From contig CAJUJN010000041.1 of NCBI GenBank assembly GCA_910586775.1, positions 16,589 to 37,576 of the forward strand: a stretch of DNA of 20,988 bases, in the 5' to 3' direction. Made by a program: the position numbers and the translations under genes. Origin of the DNA: an uncultured Acetatifactor sp. (GTDB lineage Bacteria; Bacillota; Clostridia; Lachnospirales; Lachnospiraceae). The notes under the pieces are model-generated. The model had not been told where the DNA came from. It worked only from the letters and a program-made list of their open reading frames with translations, and made no database searches. This document shows positions 1 to 8,199 of this stretch, piece by piece. Positions within the stretch are counted from its first letter, which is position 1, and every line of letters begins with the position of its first letter.

Positions 1-88
1 AAAAGGTACAAAAAGCAAGAACAAAAGGTACAAAAAGCAAGAACAAAAGGTACAAAAGGCAAGAACAAAAGGTGCAAAAGGCAAGAAC
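1..88. repeat. Tandem 22-bp purine-rich repeat, four units, left edge of window
   Basis: Four consecutive 22-bp units start at 1, 23, 45 and 67. Units 1 and 2 are identical, unit 3 has one change and unit 4 two. They follow the pattern AAAAGGTACAAAAAGCAAGA plus AC. From 89 to about 190 the array decays into related AAAAGGCAGATAC-type and GATAAAGC-type words. The plus strand is almost free of T. All three plus frames are open from base 1 to stops at 130, 138 and 143, so the array could be the Lys/Gln-rich 3' end of a gene outside the window, or simply a noncoding array upstream of the oxidoreductase. The array may extend beyond base 1. Confidence 0.9.
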
Positions 89-200
89 AAAAGGCAGATA
101 CAAAAAGGAAGTTCAAAAGGCAGATACGATAAAGCAGTAAAATAAAGCGGGTAGAAAGCAGATATGATAAAGCGGATGCAATAAGGAAGGGTGGAGAAAT

Positions 201-1496
201 ATGGATAAGGTTAAGATAGCATTGATCGGAGCAGGAGAACGGGGACAGTTTAATTATGCCCCTTATTGGAAGCTCCACAGCCATGAGATGGCCTTCGGGG
301 CGGTGGCGGAGCCGGACAGGGAAAGACGGGAGAGGTTTGTCAGGGAATATCAGATACCGGAAGGGAACGCATTTGAGCGGGCGGAGGACTTTTTTGCCCG
401 GCCGAAAACCTGTGACGCAGTGATGATCTGCACGCAGGATGCTCAGCATTTCGAGTACGCCTGCACGGCTGTCAGGCAAGGCTACAGGATCCTTCTGGAA
501 AAGCCCATTTCCCCTGATCTGGGAGAATGTCTGGCGCTGCAGAGGCTGGCGGAGGAGTATCATACGGAAATCATGGTCTGCCATGTGATGCGCTATACGA
601 AATTCTACAGAACCATCAAGCGGCTGCTGGAAGACGGAGCCATCGGAGAGACGGTCAGTATCGTACATACGGAAAATGTAGGCTATTGGCATTATGCCCA
701 CAGCTATGTCAGGGGAAACTGGCACAGAAAAGAGGATGCGTCCCCCATGATTCTGGCAAAATGCTGCCATGACATGGACATACTATGCTGGCTTCTGGGC
801 AGCAGGTGCAAAAGCATTTCCTCTTATGGGGCGCTTAAGTTTTTCACGGAGGCCAATGCGCCTGCAGGAAGCCCGAAGCGCTGTACCGACGGGTGTCCCG
901 TCAGCGGGACATGCCCTTACTACGCGCCGGCGCTGTATCTGTCCGACGACGGCAAATGGCCTACTGCCATTACAAGTCTGGGGGCGGGGACGGATCCGGA
1001 GAAGCGCAGGAAGGCCCTGGAGGAAGGGCCTTACGGGAAATGTGTGTTCCATAATGACAATGACGTGGTGGATCATCAGGTTGCAGGCATGCTGTTTGAA
1101 AACGGAGTCACGGTGGCATTTACCATGTGCGCCTTCAGTAATGACTGTGACAGGACGATAACTATTATGGGAACGGAGGGGGAGATCAGGGCCAGCATGG
1201 ATCACAATACCATCAAGGTCACCAGATTCGGCCCCGGAGTGAAGACGGGGAATTCTCAGGTGATTACCGTGGTGCCCGGCAATGCCGGGCACAGCGGAGG
1301 GGATGAGGGGATCATGGAAGAATTCGTGGCGATACTGAAGGGGGAAAGGGAAAACACCAATACCATTTCCCAGTCCGTACACAGCCATGTGATGGCCTTT
1401 GCGGCGGAGGAATCCCGTCTGACCGGAAAAACCGTTCTGCTGAAGGAGTTTGAGGAGAGAGCTGTTCGTCAGGGGCATTCCGGCGAAGAGGGCTGA
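201..1496 (+). CDS. Gfo/Idh/MocA family NAD(P)-dependent oxidoreductase
   Basis: A 431-aa cytosolic enzyme. The N-terminal Rossmann fold has the dinucleotide loop GAGERG at residues 10-15. The family EKP motif is at 100-102 (LLEKPIS), with the catalytic-type lysine K101. The second family motif is at 188-193 (CCHDMD), where the His is the usual proton relay. This family oxidises or reduces sugars, inositols and related polyols with NAD(P); the substrate cannot be read from the sequence. A Cys-rich stretch (C228, C232, C238) and a CVFHNDNDVVDHQ segment at 281-293 lie in the substrate domain. I recall similar features in a subgroup of these dehydrogenases. The start is supported by GGGTGGAGAA just upstream. 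No sugar transporter or kinase lies beside it, so the pathway is unknown. The length is normal to slightly long for the family. Confidence 0.9.
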   Translation: MDKVKIALIGAGERGQFNYAPYWKLHSHEMAFGAVAEPDRERRERFVREYQIPEGNAFERAEDFFARPKTCDAVMICTQDAQHFEYACTAVRQGYRILLEKPISPDLGECLALQRLAEEYHTEIMVCHVMRYTKFYRTIKRLLEDGAIGETVSIVHTENVGYWHYAHSYVRGNWHRKEDASPMILAKCCHDMDILCWLLGSRCKSISSYGALKFFTEANAPAGSPKRCTDGCPVSGTCPYYAPALYLSDDGKWPTAITSLGAGTDPEKRRKALEEGPYGKCVFHNDNDVVDHQVAGMLFENGVTVAFTMCAFSNDCDRTITIMGTEGEIRASMDHNTIKVTRFGPGVKTGNSQVITVVPGNAGHSGGDEGIMEEFVAILKGERENTNTISQSVHSHVMAFAAEESRLTGKTVLLKEFEERAVRQGHSGEEG

Positions 1497-1510
1497 GAGG
1501 TGAACTGTTT

Positions 1511-1582
1511 GTCGGAGCGGCTCTGTCGAAAGAAATTGAAGAAAGAACTGACTGTCAGAGCGGTTCTGCCGAAAGAGCTTGA
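1511..1582. repeat. Imperfect direct repeat between the oxidoreductase and acetyltransferase genes
   Basis: Two 29-bp copies, 1511-1539 and 1554-1582, match at 24 of 29 positions with a 43-bp period. The shared core is GAGCGG, CTG and CGAAAGA, ending TTGA. They fill much of the 159-bp spacer. A weak GTG-started frame (1500-1631) runs through them but has no recognisable product, so I treat the repeat as noncoding. A short CCCGG/CCGGG hairpin follows near 1595-1612, without a clear T tract. Confidence 0.7.
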
Positions 1583-1655
1583 GCGGAGATGTTTCCCGGA
1601 GAGTGTGCCGGGGGACGAAAAAGGGCTTTAAGCGGGTCATAGAGGAGAATAACAG

Positions 1656-2912
1656 ATGATAGAAGTGGTTGTGAGCGGAGAAGAACACAAAGAGGCATTG
1701 ATAGCCTGCGCCGATGGGGCGTTTGGGGGCGGGCTCCCGGAGGGCGGGTTCGCCGTTCTTCTGCCCAAACTCTATGGTATGGATGCAAAAGCAGGCGGAA
1801 ATCACTTGATGGCGGTGGAAGAGGGAAAAATTCTGGGTCTGGTGCTGACGGAAACGATGCACTATACCGTTTTGGAGAAGGAACTGAAGATTGCGTGTAT
1901 CGGAACCGTTTCGGTGGCAGGAGAGGCGAGAGGGCGTGGGATCATGAAGCTGCTGATGTCTGCCGCTTTGAGCCGGTTGGAGCAGGAGGGCTGTGATTTC
2001 GTATTCTTGGGGGGCCAGCGTCAGAGATATGCTTACTGGGGCTTCGAGCCCTGCGGAACCCGGACCGTCTTTTCCTGGAATCAGGCCAATCTGAGGCATG
2101 GACCCAGGCCCGAAGAGGGGGAACGGATAGAGCTGCTTCCAATGGGAAGAAGCGCATTCCCATCAGGAAGAAGTGTATTCCCATCAGGAAAGAATACATT
2201 CCCGCCTTCTGCCGGGGCGCAGGAGGCGGATCCGGAGCTGACGGAGCAGGCCTGGAGGCTGTATGAAAGGGAGCCTGTGAGGATAAAACGATCTCCGGAA
2301 AGATTTTTCGACATTCTGTGCTCCTGGCAGGCAAGACCCTATGTCTGCATGCGGCAGGGGGTTTTTGCGGGGTATGTGGCTCTTTCCGTAGATGAAAAGC
2401 GGGAAAGGGTTCAGATCAGGGAAATGGTCTTGGAAAAAGACGTTTCAGCCGTGGCGGTGCTCCACGGCCTGGCGGACAGTCTGGGCATCCGGCAGGGGAC
2501 CGTGACGGTGGATTGCGGGAAACAGGAGATGATGCGGGAACTGGAAGAGATCTGTGAGAGCCAGAGTATGGGCTGCCGCCACAGGTTTCGGATCATGAAC
2601 TGGGTCAGAGTTGTGGAGACGATGTTGGAGCTGAAGCGAATCTGGAGCCCCATTGAGGACGGAGAAGCCGTACTGGGGATAACGGAGCCCTCAGGGAGAA
2701 GGACTGCGGTGGAAATCCGGATTCATAAGGGGCGGATTGCCGTGACCGGGGAAGAAAGACAGGAGGCGCGGGCGGGGGAAACGGAGCTGACGGCAGCCAT
2801 GGCGGCCAGAATGCTGTTCTGCAATACACAGATATACTATAAGGAGCTGGAAGGGGTTTCCGGAAGCTGGTTCCCCCTTCCGCTGTATGTAAGCTCACAG
2901 GACTGCTGTTAA
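1656..2912 (+). CDS. Eis-like GNAT family N-acetyltransferase
   Basis: A 418-aa protein with the three-part layout of Eis-type acetyltransferases. It has an N-terminal GNAT domain (about 1-140), a middle second GNAT-like lobe (about 190-300) and a C-terminal region (about 310-415) compatible with an SCP2-type fold. The acetyl-CoA loop is EARGRGIMKLL at 90-100, followed by the typical GFEPCG at 129-134, equivalent to the YxxxGF end of the fold. The family transfers acetyl from acetyl-CoA to amines; Eis proteins acetylate aminoglycosides or proteins, but the substrate here is not known. The ribosome binding site is AGAGGAG, eight bases before ATG. Residues 164-184 hold three copies of a G(R/K)xxFP(S/P) heptapeptide that looks like recent repeat expansion between lobes. 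The gene converges on the AraC-type regulator with a 4-bp overlap at TTAA. Confidence 0.85.
   Translation: MIEVVVSGEEHKEALIACADGAFGGGLPEGGFAVLLPKLYGMDAKAGGNHLMAVEEGKILGLVLTETMHYTVLEKELKIACIGTVSVAGEARGRGIMKLLMSAALSRLEQEGCDFVFLGGQRQRYAYWGFEPCGTRTVFSWNQANLRHGPRPEEGERIELLPMGRSAFPSGRSVFPSGKNTFPPSAGAQEADPELTEQAWRLYEREPVRIKRSPERFFDILCSWQARPYVCMRQGVFAGYVALSVDEKRERVQIREMVLEKDVSAVAVLHGLADSLGIRQGTVTVDCGKQEMMRELEEICESQSMGCRHRFRIMNWVRVVETMLELKRIWSPIEDGEAVLGITEPSGRRTAVEIRIHKGRIAVTGEERQEARAGETELTAAMAARMLFCNTQIYYKELEGVSGSWFPLPLYVSSQDCC
2145..2207 (+). repeat. Intragenic 21-bp tandem repeat (three units) in the Eis-like gene
   Basis: Three in-frame 21-nt units encode GRSAFPS, GRSVFPS and GKNTFPP. The DNA core of each is ATTCCC(A/G)(T/C)C preceded by (A/G)AAG or AAAG. 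The block sits between the N-terminal GNAT domain and the second lobe, a place that tolerates length change. Confidence 0.85.
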
Positions 2913-2930
2913 GGCAGTCCTGCTTTGTTT
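2898..2930 (+). terminator. Intrinsic terminator overlapping the convergent stop codons
   Basis: A perfect 9-bp stem, CAGGACTGC (2898-2906) and GCAGTCCTG (2914-2922), has a 7-nt loop TGTTAAG. The tail CTTTGTTT follows on the plus strand. The loop contains the overlapping stop codons of the acetyltransferase (+) and the AraC-type regulator (-). A T tract exists only on the plus side, so it should serve mainly the acetyltransferase. Confidence 0.75.
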
Positions 2931-5215
2931 CGGAAATCTCCCGGCGTCATGCCTTCATATTTTTTGAACAGCCGGATGACGCCGATTTCTCCCGCATAGC
3001 CCAGATGCCGGGCGATCTCGTTGACAGACATATCTGTAGTGAGAATAAGCTTCTTGGCACATTCCAGCTTTGTCTTTGAAATATAATCCTTGATGTTCTG
3101 GTTCCGGTATTTCTTGAAGATATTGGAGATATACTGGGGCGTCACATGGAAGGCCTCCGACAGGGTGTTCAGGTCAATCCACTGGTCGCCGGCCTTCTCG
3201 TCTATATAAGAGGCAATGGAGGAGGCCAGCTTTTCCGGCTTGCTGAGAGCAGGCTCATCCATCTTTTGGACACAGATCTGGTCGATCATCTCCAGATACC
3301 GTATCCTGGCTTCTTCCAGCGAAACGGGTTCATTCCCCTCCGAGTATTCCTTCCGGGGCACAGGTTCTTCGCTCTTTGCGATATGGATGCTGTCCAATTG
3401 CTTTGACAAAGTGGAATCGAGTTCAAAGAGGAGGCCTCTCATCGCATGGGGGCTCAGGCTCTTGTCCTGCGTATTCAGCTCGAATATCTTCTCAACCAGT
3501 GTCCTGGCCTGGTCAAAATGTCCGGCTTTCAGGCTGCTGATCAGTTGGTATTCCATTTCTGCGGGATAGTAATAATTGGTTTCCAGATTCAGGAGGTCGC
3601 TGAAAAATACGGGAGCCTCGGACTGTGCCAGTCTGCCGTACCGGGAAGCCTTGCAGGCTTCGTCGAAGCACAGGGGGATGCCTTCGGGGGAATTCCGCAA
3701 GGTGCTGATTCCGATGCAGGTTTCTATCCGGAATTGCTGCAGCAGGAATTCCAACAGCCTGTTTGCAAGCTCCATGGCCGCAGGTTCCGCCGTCTGCTCC
3801 GACTGTCTGGGACAGAGGAGAAAGACACAGTGCATCTGTTCATAGTCGATATAACAGCTTACAAATTGTGGGTCGAACAATTCTTCTCCCACATTGGACA
3901 CCACCATTCTGGCCAGAAATATATCTTCCTCGAAATCGGTTCCGGATCGGAGGAAAGGACTGTTCTCTGCAATCTCCAGAGAAATTACCAGAAAAAAGCT
4001 GTTCGGAAAGCATATGCCCATTTCCTGAAAGCGTTCCATAGTCTGAACATAGTCCGTGGTCAGACCCTTTAGCATGCGGTCCAACATGGCCCGTTTTACA
4101 TGGGGGAGCTGGCTGTTGATGATGCCGCTGAGCTTTTTGTCCCTTTGGAACTGGTGGATCAAAGTACCCTTGATGGTCTCAAATTCGTTGGCGTTTCTTG
4201 CGGCGGGCATGTCCTCCACCGGGTTGCTGCGAATCAGGTTGTGTATCTCCGAAATGGGAGAGTAATTTTTCCGGGCCAGAAAATGAACCAATATCAGGCC
4301 CGCTGCCAGATAGACGGCAAATATCGCCAGGGAATTGCGCAGAAAATACCTGTTTTCCTCAAGAGATAAAGCCGTGGGAGTCCGGACGATAAAATTCCAT
4401 CCTAATGTATCGGCGGTTCTTTTGCTGATGATGGTATTCTTGTCCGTCTTGCCGCCGGATGCGGAATCCATGGCGGAGACATCCAGAGAGGGTGCATTGT
4501 CACTGGAAGTAATGAGCACATGGTTTTCGTTTAGTACGTAGACATCGGAACCTGTGGACTGATGGATCAAATTCACGTTCTCAAAGAGTTTTTTAGCGTT
4601 GACCAGACAGATGATCTGACCCAGCGGCTCACTGGCGGTTCCCACGGGGAAGGTCTGAAGCAGGGGGAGAGCCAGAAAGGATTCGTCGCTATACAGTGTG
4701 AGCTCCTGCAGAGGCATAAACTCCTGAAAATAGATCCCATCCAAATACCATTTCCGGAATTCTTCGTAGCTCATGTTTTCAAAAGTGTACATGAGTTCAT
4801 AAAATTGCCGGGACGATATTTTGATGGTAGGAGTGACGATTTGATCCGTCTCTTTGATATAGACAAAACAATCGTACACGATATCTTTTTGGTATAAGCG
4901 GGAGGAGAGTATGGACTGCAGTTCCTTGCCGGTGAAGCCGGGGAGACCCTTGGCGTACTGATGGATATTTTTGTCAAAGGCGATTTCCTGAACCATTTTT
5001 TTGACGCCTGTCAGGTCGCTCTCCACGGAAGTCTGGAGCTGGGTCAGAAGAAGCTGTCTGGAGATTTCCGTCCGCGCGCTGATCTGCTTGTCGATCTGAA
5101 AGTAATATATGATGTTGCTGCTCAGAGTCAGAAGAAGAACGGAGATATAGGAGAGCAGCAGTATAAAGTAAACGCTGGGCCGCCGGTTCCGGCCGGTTTT
5201 GCGGGATGAGCTCAT
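2909..5215 (-). CDS. Membrane-anchored AraC-type sensor-regulator
   Basis: A 768-aa protein. Residues 1-14 are basic and cytosolic. A first membrane helix is at about 15-39 and a second at about 294-314 (SLAIFAVYLAAGLILVHFLA). The roughly 255 residues between them should be extracellular and probably form a dCache-like ligand domain. A cytosolic linker (about 320-660) follows. The C-terminal AraC-type double helix-turn-helix (about 665-764) includes DLNTLSEAFHVTPQYISNIF and the second-helix signature LGYAGEIGVIRLFKKYEGMTP. One-component regulators of this form usually control nearby carbohydrate uptake or utilisation genes in Firmicutes. Here no transporter is adjacent, so its target is unknown. 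The start is fixed by GGAGG six bases upstream on the minus strand. Its own promoter lies in the inverted-repeat element at 5319-5494. Confidence 0.9.
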   Translation of the reverse strand: MSSSRKTGRNRRPSVYFILLLSYISVLLLTLSSNIIYYFQIDKQISARTEISRQLLLTQLQTSVESDLTGVKKMVQEIAFDKNIHQYAKGLPGFTGKELQSILSSRLYQKDIVYDCFVYIKETDQIVTPTIKISSRQFYELMYTFENMSYEEFRKWYLDGIYFQEFMPLQELTLYSDESFLALPLLQTFPVGTASEPLGQIICLVNAKKLFENVNLIHQSTGSDVYVLNENHVLITSSDNAPSLDVSAMDSASGGKTDKNTIISKRTADTLGWNFIVRTPTALSLEENRYFLRNSLAIFAVYLAAGLILVHFLARKNYSPISEIHNLIRSNPVEDMPAARNANEFETIKGTLIHQFQRDKKLSGIINSQLPHVKRAMLDRMLKGLTTDYVQTMERFQEMGICFPNSFFLVISLEIAENSPFLRSGTDFEEDIFLARMVVSNVGEELFDPQFVSCYIDYEQMHCVFLLCPRQSEQTAEPAAMELANRLLEFLLQQFRIETCIGISTLRNSPEGIPLCFDEACKASRYGRLAQSEAPVFFSDLLNLETNYYYPAEMEYQLISSLKAGHFDQARTLVEKIFELNTQDKSLSPHAMRGLLFELDSTLSKQLDSIHIAKSEEPVPRKEYSEGNEPVSLEEARIRYLEMIDQICVQKMDEPALSKPEKLASSIASYIDEKAGDQWIDLNTLSEAFHVTPQYISNIFKKYRNQNIKDYISKTKLECAKKLILTTDMSVNEIARHLGYAGEIGVIRLFKKYEGMTPGDFRNKAGLP

Positions 5216-5300
5216 GGTAGGCCTCCTTATGCATGTCTGGCTTGACTCGTTGTGCAGGCTGAATGCCGATGTTGCAGCTTGTGTGACAGCAATCGCTTTT

Positions 5301-5330
5301 ATTCTACCATAAACGGTAAGGAAATGTTAA
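5301..5330 (-). promoter_or_regulatory. Probable sigma-A promoter of the AraC-type regulator gene
   Basis: On the minus strand TTAACA (5325-5330) and TAGAAT (5301-5306) are spaced 18 bp, about 85 bp upstream of the start codon. The -35 lies in the left arm of the inverted repeat at 5319-5352. A small TACC-ATAAAC-GGTA dyad overlaps the spacer and -10. Confidence 0.55.
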
Positions 5331-5494
5331 GAAATAAATCTTTACATCTGGCTTGCCGGAATTCCCGGCTGCTGCGTTGTCATCAGCCGCCGCAGCCTGC
5401 TGCGACTCTTTCTTCCGTCTTCCGCAATGTAAAGAAAGGCTTTCCATGGAAAAACATTCTGCGCCAAATGCAAAGTTATTTCTTAACAGTTCCT
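5319..5494. repeat. 176-bp element with ~33-bp imperfect inverted terminal repeats (MITE-like)
   Basis: The left arm is 5319-5352. The right arm, 5463-5494, read in reverse complement, aligns with it as AGGAA(A/C)TGTTAAGAAATAA, then an AT insertion in the left arm only, then CTTT(A/G)CAT(C/T)TGGC. That is 29 of 32 aligned bases identical, including an exact 12-bp core (5326-5337 and 5476-5487). The 110-bp interior has no gene. No convincing target-site duplication is visible. It fills the spacer between the 3' end of clpA and the AraC-type regulator gene, both on the minus strand. It could be a miniature transposable element, or a pair of inverted regulator sites. Confidence 0.65.
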
Positions 5495-5510
5495 GAGGGC
5501 GGATAATCTG

Positions 5511-8138
5511 TCATACTGTCAGCCGCAGGCTATCTCCCTCCGCCGTCAGGCAGCAGCGTCCTCCGTCCTTCAGGGCGCCGAACAGGATTTCATCCACCAG
5601 AAGCGGCTTGACTTCGCTTCGGATGACACGCTCGATTTCCCTGGCGCCGAATTCAGCGCTGATGCCCTTTTGCTTTATCAGCTGTTTTGCCGGGGCATCG
5701 GCGGACAGCTCTACATTTTTCCGAAGAAGCATCTTCTGCAGCCCGCCAAGCTTTTTCTCCACAATCTGCTCTGCCATTTTATCATCCATGCTGTTGAATA
5801 CCACAATCCGACTCAGACGGTTGCGGAATTCCGGCTGGAAAGTACGTTTGACTTCCTCCAGCAGGATATCCGAGCTGACATCCTTTCCCTGGAAGCCGAT
5901 GCCGTGCTTTCCGATCCGGCTTGCACCGGCATTTGACGTCATGATGATAATAACATTGCGGAAATCCGATTTCTGTCCCTGATTGTCGGTGAGGGTGGCG
6001 TAATCCATGGCCTGCAGCAGGATATTGTAGATGTCGGGGTGGGCTTTCTCGATTTCGTCCAACAGGAGGACGGCATGGGGAGATTTACGTATTTCCTCCG
6101 TGAGCAGGCCGCCTTCCTCGTAGCCCACATATCCCGCAGGGGCGCCGATGAGCTTGGCTACGGCATGCTTTTCCTCATATTCGCTCATGTCAAAGCGGAT
6201 GAGACGGATGCCCAGTTCCTCCGCAAGGCTTCTGGCAATCTCCGTTTTGCCCACGCCGGTGGGGCCTACGAACAGCAGGCTGGCCAGAGGCTTACCATCC
6301 TCCAGAAGCCCGGCCCTTGCGAACTTCACGGCATTGACCACCTGGGAGACGGCCTCGTTCTGTCCGAAAATGCGGCTCAGGAGACGGTTTTCCAGAGTCC
6401 CGAGGCGCTGGGTTTCGTCATTTTCCACCATCTGTTTGGGAATCTGACATGTTTTGGATAGAATTTCGTCTATCAGGGCTTTGTCTACTATCTGCTGCGT
6501 CTGTGTCTCACCCTGCTCGAAGGGAGACATATGAGGGCAGGTGTGGGCCTCGTCCGCGGATTGCTGTGTCTGCCCTGGGGTCTGCGTATGCTGGCAGGCG
6601 GAGTTTCCGTCTGCGGGTGGCTGCTTCTGCACGATGGGGTGCATCCGGCGGTAGGCGCCGGCTTCGTCTATCAAATCAATCGCCTTGTCGGGCAGGTATC
6701 GCTCGTTGATATATTTAGCGCTCATCTCCACGGCGTATTCCAGTACGCCGTCCTCATAGGTTACGCCGTGGAAAGCTTCATACGTTTCCCGCAGACCTTC
6801 CAGAATCAGAACAGTATCCTGCACGCCGGGCTCTTTGATGTCTATATTCTGGAATCTGCGTACCAGGCTTTTATTTTTCGCAAAATGCTTTTTGTATTCC
6901 TCGTAGGTGGTGGCGCCGATGAAACGGATGTGCCCGGCTGCCAGATAGGGCTTCAGCATGTTGGAGACATCGAAGGTTCCGCCGTTTACCGCGCCCGCGC
7001 CCACGATATTGTGGATTTCATCGATATAAATAATGGGCTTTTCCTCCTGGCTTAAGTCTTCCATGACTCTCTTGAAGCGTTTCTCGAAATCTCCCCGGTA
7101 CTGGGTGCCCGCCAGCAGACTGCCCAGGTCCAGGGCGTAAATCCTGGCGCCGGACAACGGGGCAGGAACCTTTCCTTCCTCCAGCAGGCGTGCCAGTCCG
7201 CATGTGATGGCGGTCTTGCCCACTCCGGGTTCGCCGATATGCAGAGGATTGTTTTTTTCCCGGCGGCAGAGTATCTGCATGGTGCGTTCCAGTTCTTCTT
7301 CCCTGCCAATCAGTGGGTTAACGCCGTCTAACTCGTCATTGAGACAGCTGGCATATTGCTGCCAGAAGCTGGTGTCGGCGTCGTCTTCCTCATCTTCCGA
7401 TATGTCGTCATACAGATAAAATTCGTCATCTCTGCCTGAAAATCCACCAGAGAGAAAGGGTTCATCCGGGAATTGCCCATTGGATAAACTGTCATCCGAA
7501 GAAGCGTCTTTGGATACGGGTTCTTCCGATGAATCTTCTCCTGAGACAGTCGGATGGTCAGAGCCGTTTTCGGGCATTGTTTCTCCAGGCGACTGTTGAT
7601 TCTGTGGACGGAAGGAGTTGTGCATATGTGGATTTCCCTGAGTGCGTGCGGCAGGATTGGCTTTTTTTCGGGATTTATTTTCATTGGAAGTTTCTTCATA
7701 AGCAATCGTTATTTCCCGCAGCAGTTCTGCCTGCTCTACGCCCTGGGCCTGCATATAATACGCGGCATAACTCTCCGGCAGCCTGTACATTGCATGCAGG
7801 ATATGCGGCAGTTCCACCATGGATTTCTCGCTGCCCAGCGCCGATTCCCAGGCACAGGAAAGCAGGTATTCCATGCCCTGTGAAAATTCCGGCCCGCTTT
7901 CGGAATTCTCGGACTCATATTCTTCGGCTGACAGTTCCATATTTTCTTCCAGCCAGGTCTTTAATTCAAAATCGAGTTTTCTGACAATCCCGTCACAATT
8001 CTGGAATGCCCGGGCAAATACTTTGTTCCTGCATATGACATACAGTAAAAGCTCCGGGGTAACATATTCAAACCGGGCGTTTTTGGCCAGCATATAAGTC
8101 TGGTTGATAATTTCGGCTACTTCAGACGATACGTACAT
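5511..8138 (-). CDS. clpA: ATP-dependent Clp protease ATP-binding subunit ClpA
   Basis: An 875-aa AAA+ unfoldase that feeds substrates to ClpP. It has a Clp N domain (about 1-150), an acidic Ser/Glu/Asp-rich linker (about 150-262), a D1 ATPase with Walker A GEPGVGKT (302-309) and Walker B IIYIDEI (369-375), and a D2 ATPase with Walker A GPTGVGKT (625-632) and Walker B LLLDEIE (691-697). A ClpP-docking IGF tripeptide sits at 747-749. There is no ClpB/ClpC-type coiled-coil middle domain, which with the neighbouring clpS argues for ClpA. About 45 extra residues lie between D1 and D2 (about 504-550). They are rich in Gln/Thr with C515, H517, H532, C534 and H536, and include a repeated QTQQxxxD(E/K)A motif. 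The start has AGGAGGTT eight bases upstream, just after a small hairpin. Transcribed behind clpS with a 61-bp gap. Confidence 0.95.
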   Translation of the reverse strand: MYVSSEVAEIINQTYMLAKNARFEYVTPELLLYVICRNKVFARAFQNCDGIVRKLDFELKTWLEENMELSAEEYESENSESGPEFSQGMEYLLSCAWESALGSEKSMVELPHILHAMYRLPESYAAYYMQAQGVEQAELLREITIAYEETSNENKSRKKANPAARTQGNPHMHNSFRPQNQQSPGETMPENGSDHPTVSGEDSSEEPVSKDASSDDSLSNGQFPDEPFLSGGFSGRDDEFYLYDDISEDEEDDADTSFWQQYASCLNDELDGVNPLIGREEELERTMQILCRREKNNPLHIGEPGVGKTAITCGLARLLEEGKVPAPLSGARIYALDLGSLLAGTQYRGDFEKRFKRVMEDLSQEEKPIIYIDEIHNIVGAGAVNGGTFDVSNMLKPYLAAGHIRFIGATTYEEYKKHFAKNKSLVRRFQNIDIKEPGVQDTVLILEGLRETYEAFHGVTYEDGVLEYAVEMSAKYINERYLPDKAIDLIDEAGAYRRMHPIVQKQPPADGNSACQHTQTPGQTQQSADEAHTCPHMSPFEQGETQTQQIVDKALIDEILSKTCQIPKQMVENDETQRLGTLENRLLSRIFGQNEAVSQVVNAVKFARAGLLEDGKPLASLLFVGPTGVGKTEIARSLAEELGIRLIRFDMSEYEEKHAVAKLIGAPAGYVGYEEGGLLTEEIRKSPHAVLLLDEIEKAHPDIYNILLQAMDYATLTDNQGQKSDFRNVIIIMTSNAGASRIGKHGIGFQGKDVSSDILLEEVKRTFQPEFRNRLSRIVVFNSMDDKMAEQIVEKKLGGLQKMLLRKNVELSADAPAKQLIKQKGISAEFGAREIERVIRSEVKPLLVDEILFGALKDGGRCCLTAEGDSLRLTV

Positions 8139-8144
8139 ATTGAT

Positions 8145-8169
8145 AACCTCCTGCCTGCTCTGACAGGCA
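8145..8169 (-). promoter_or_regulatory. clpA ribosome binding site abutting a hairpin
   Basis: On the minus strand TGCCTG-(6 nt)-CAGGCA (8152-8169) forms a 6-bp stem whose last base overlaps the AGGAGGTT ribosome binding site (8145-8152). The ATG follows eight bases after GGAGG. The hairpin could tune clpA translation relative to clpS; this is inference. Confidence 0.45.
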
Positions 8170-8199
8170 ACTAATCATCCTTTGTGTGTTTTTTCGCGG

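Noticed and set aside
783..2099. Long minus-strand open frame (438 codons) opposite the oxidoreductase and acetyltransferase
   Set aside because: It covers parts of two well-supported plus-strand genes and their spacer, its translation has no recognisable domain, and it is rich in His/Arg/Pro as expected for antisense reading of GC-rich codons.
5252..5506. Plus-strand 84-codon frame in the spacer before clpA's 3' end
   Set aside because: It is explained by the inverted-repeat element, has no ribosome binding site and no domain.
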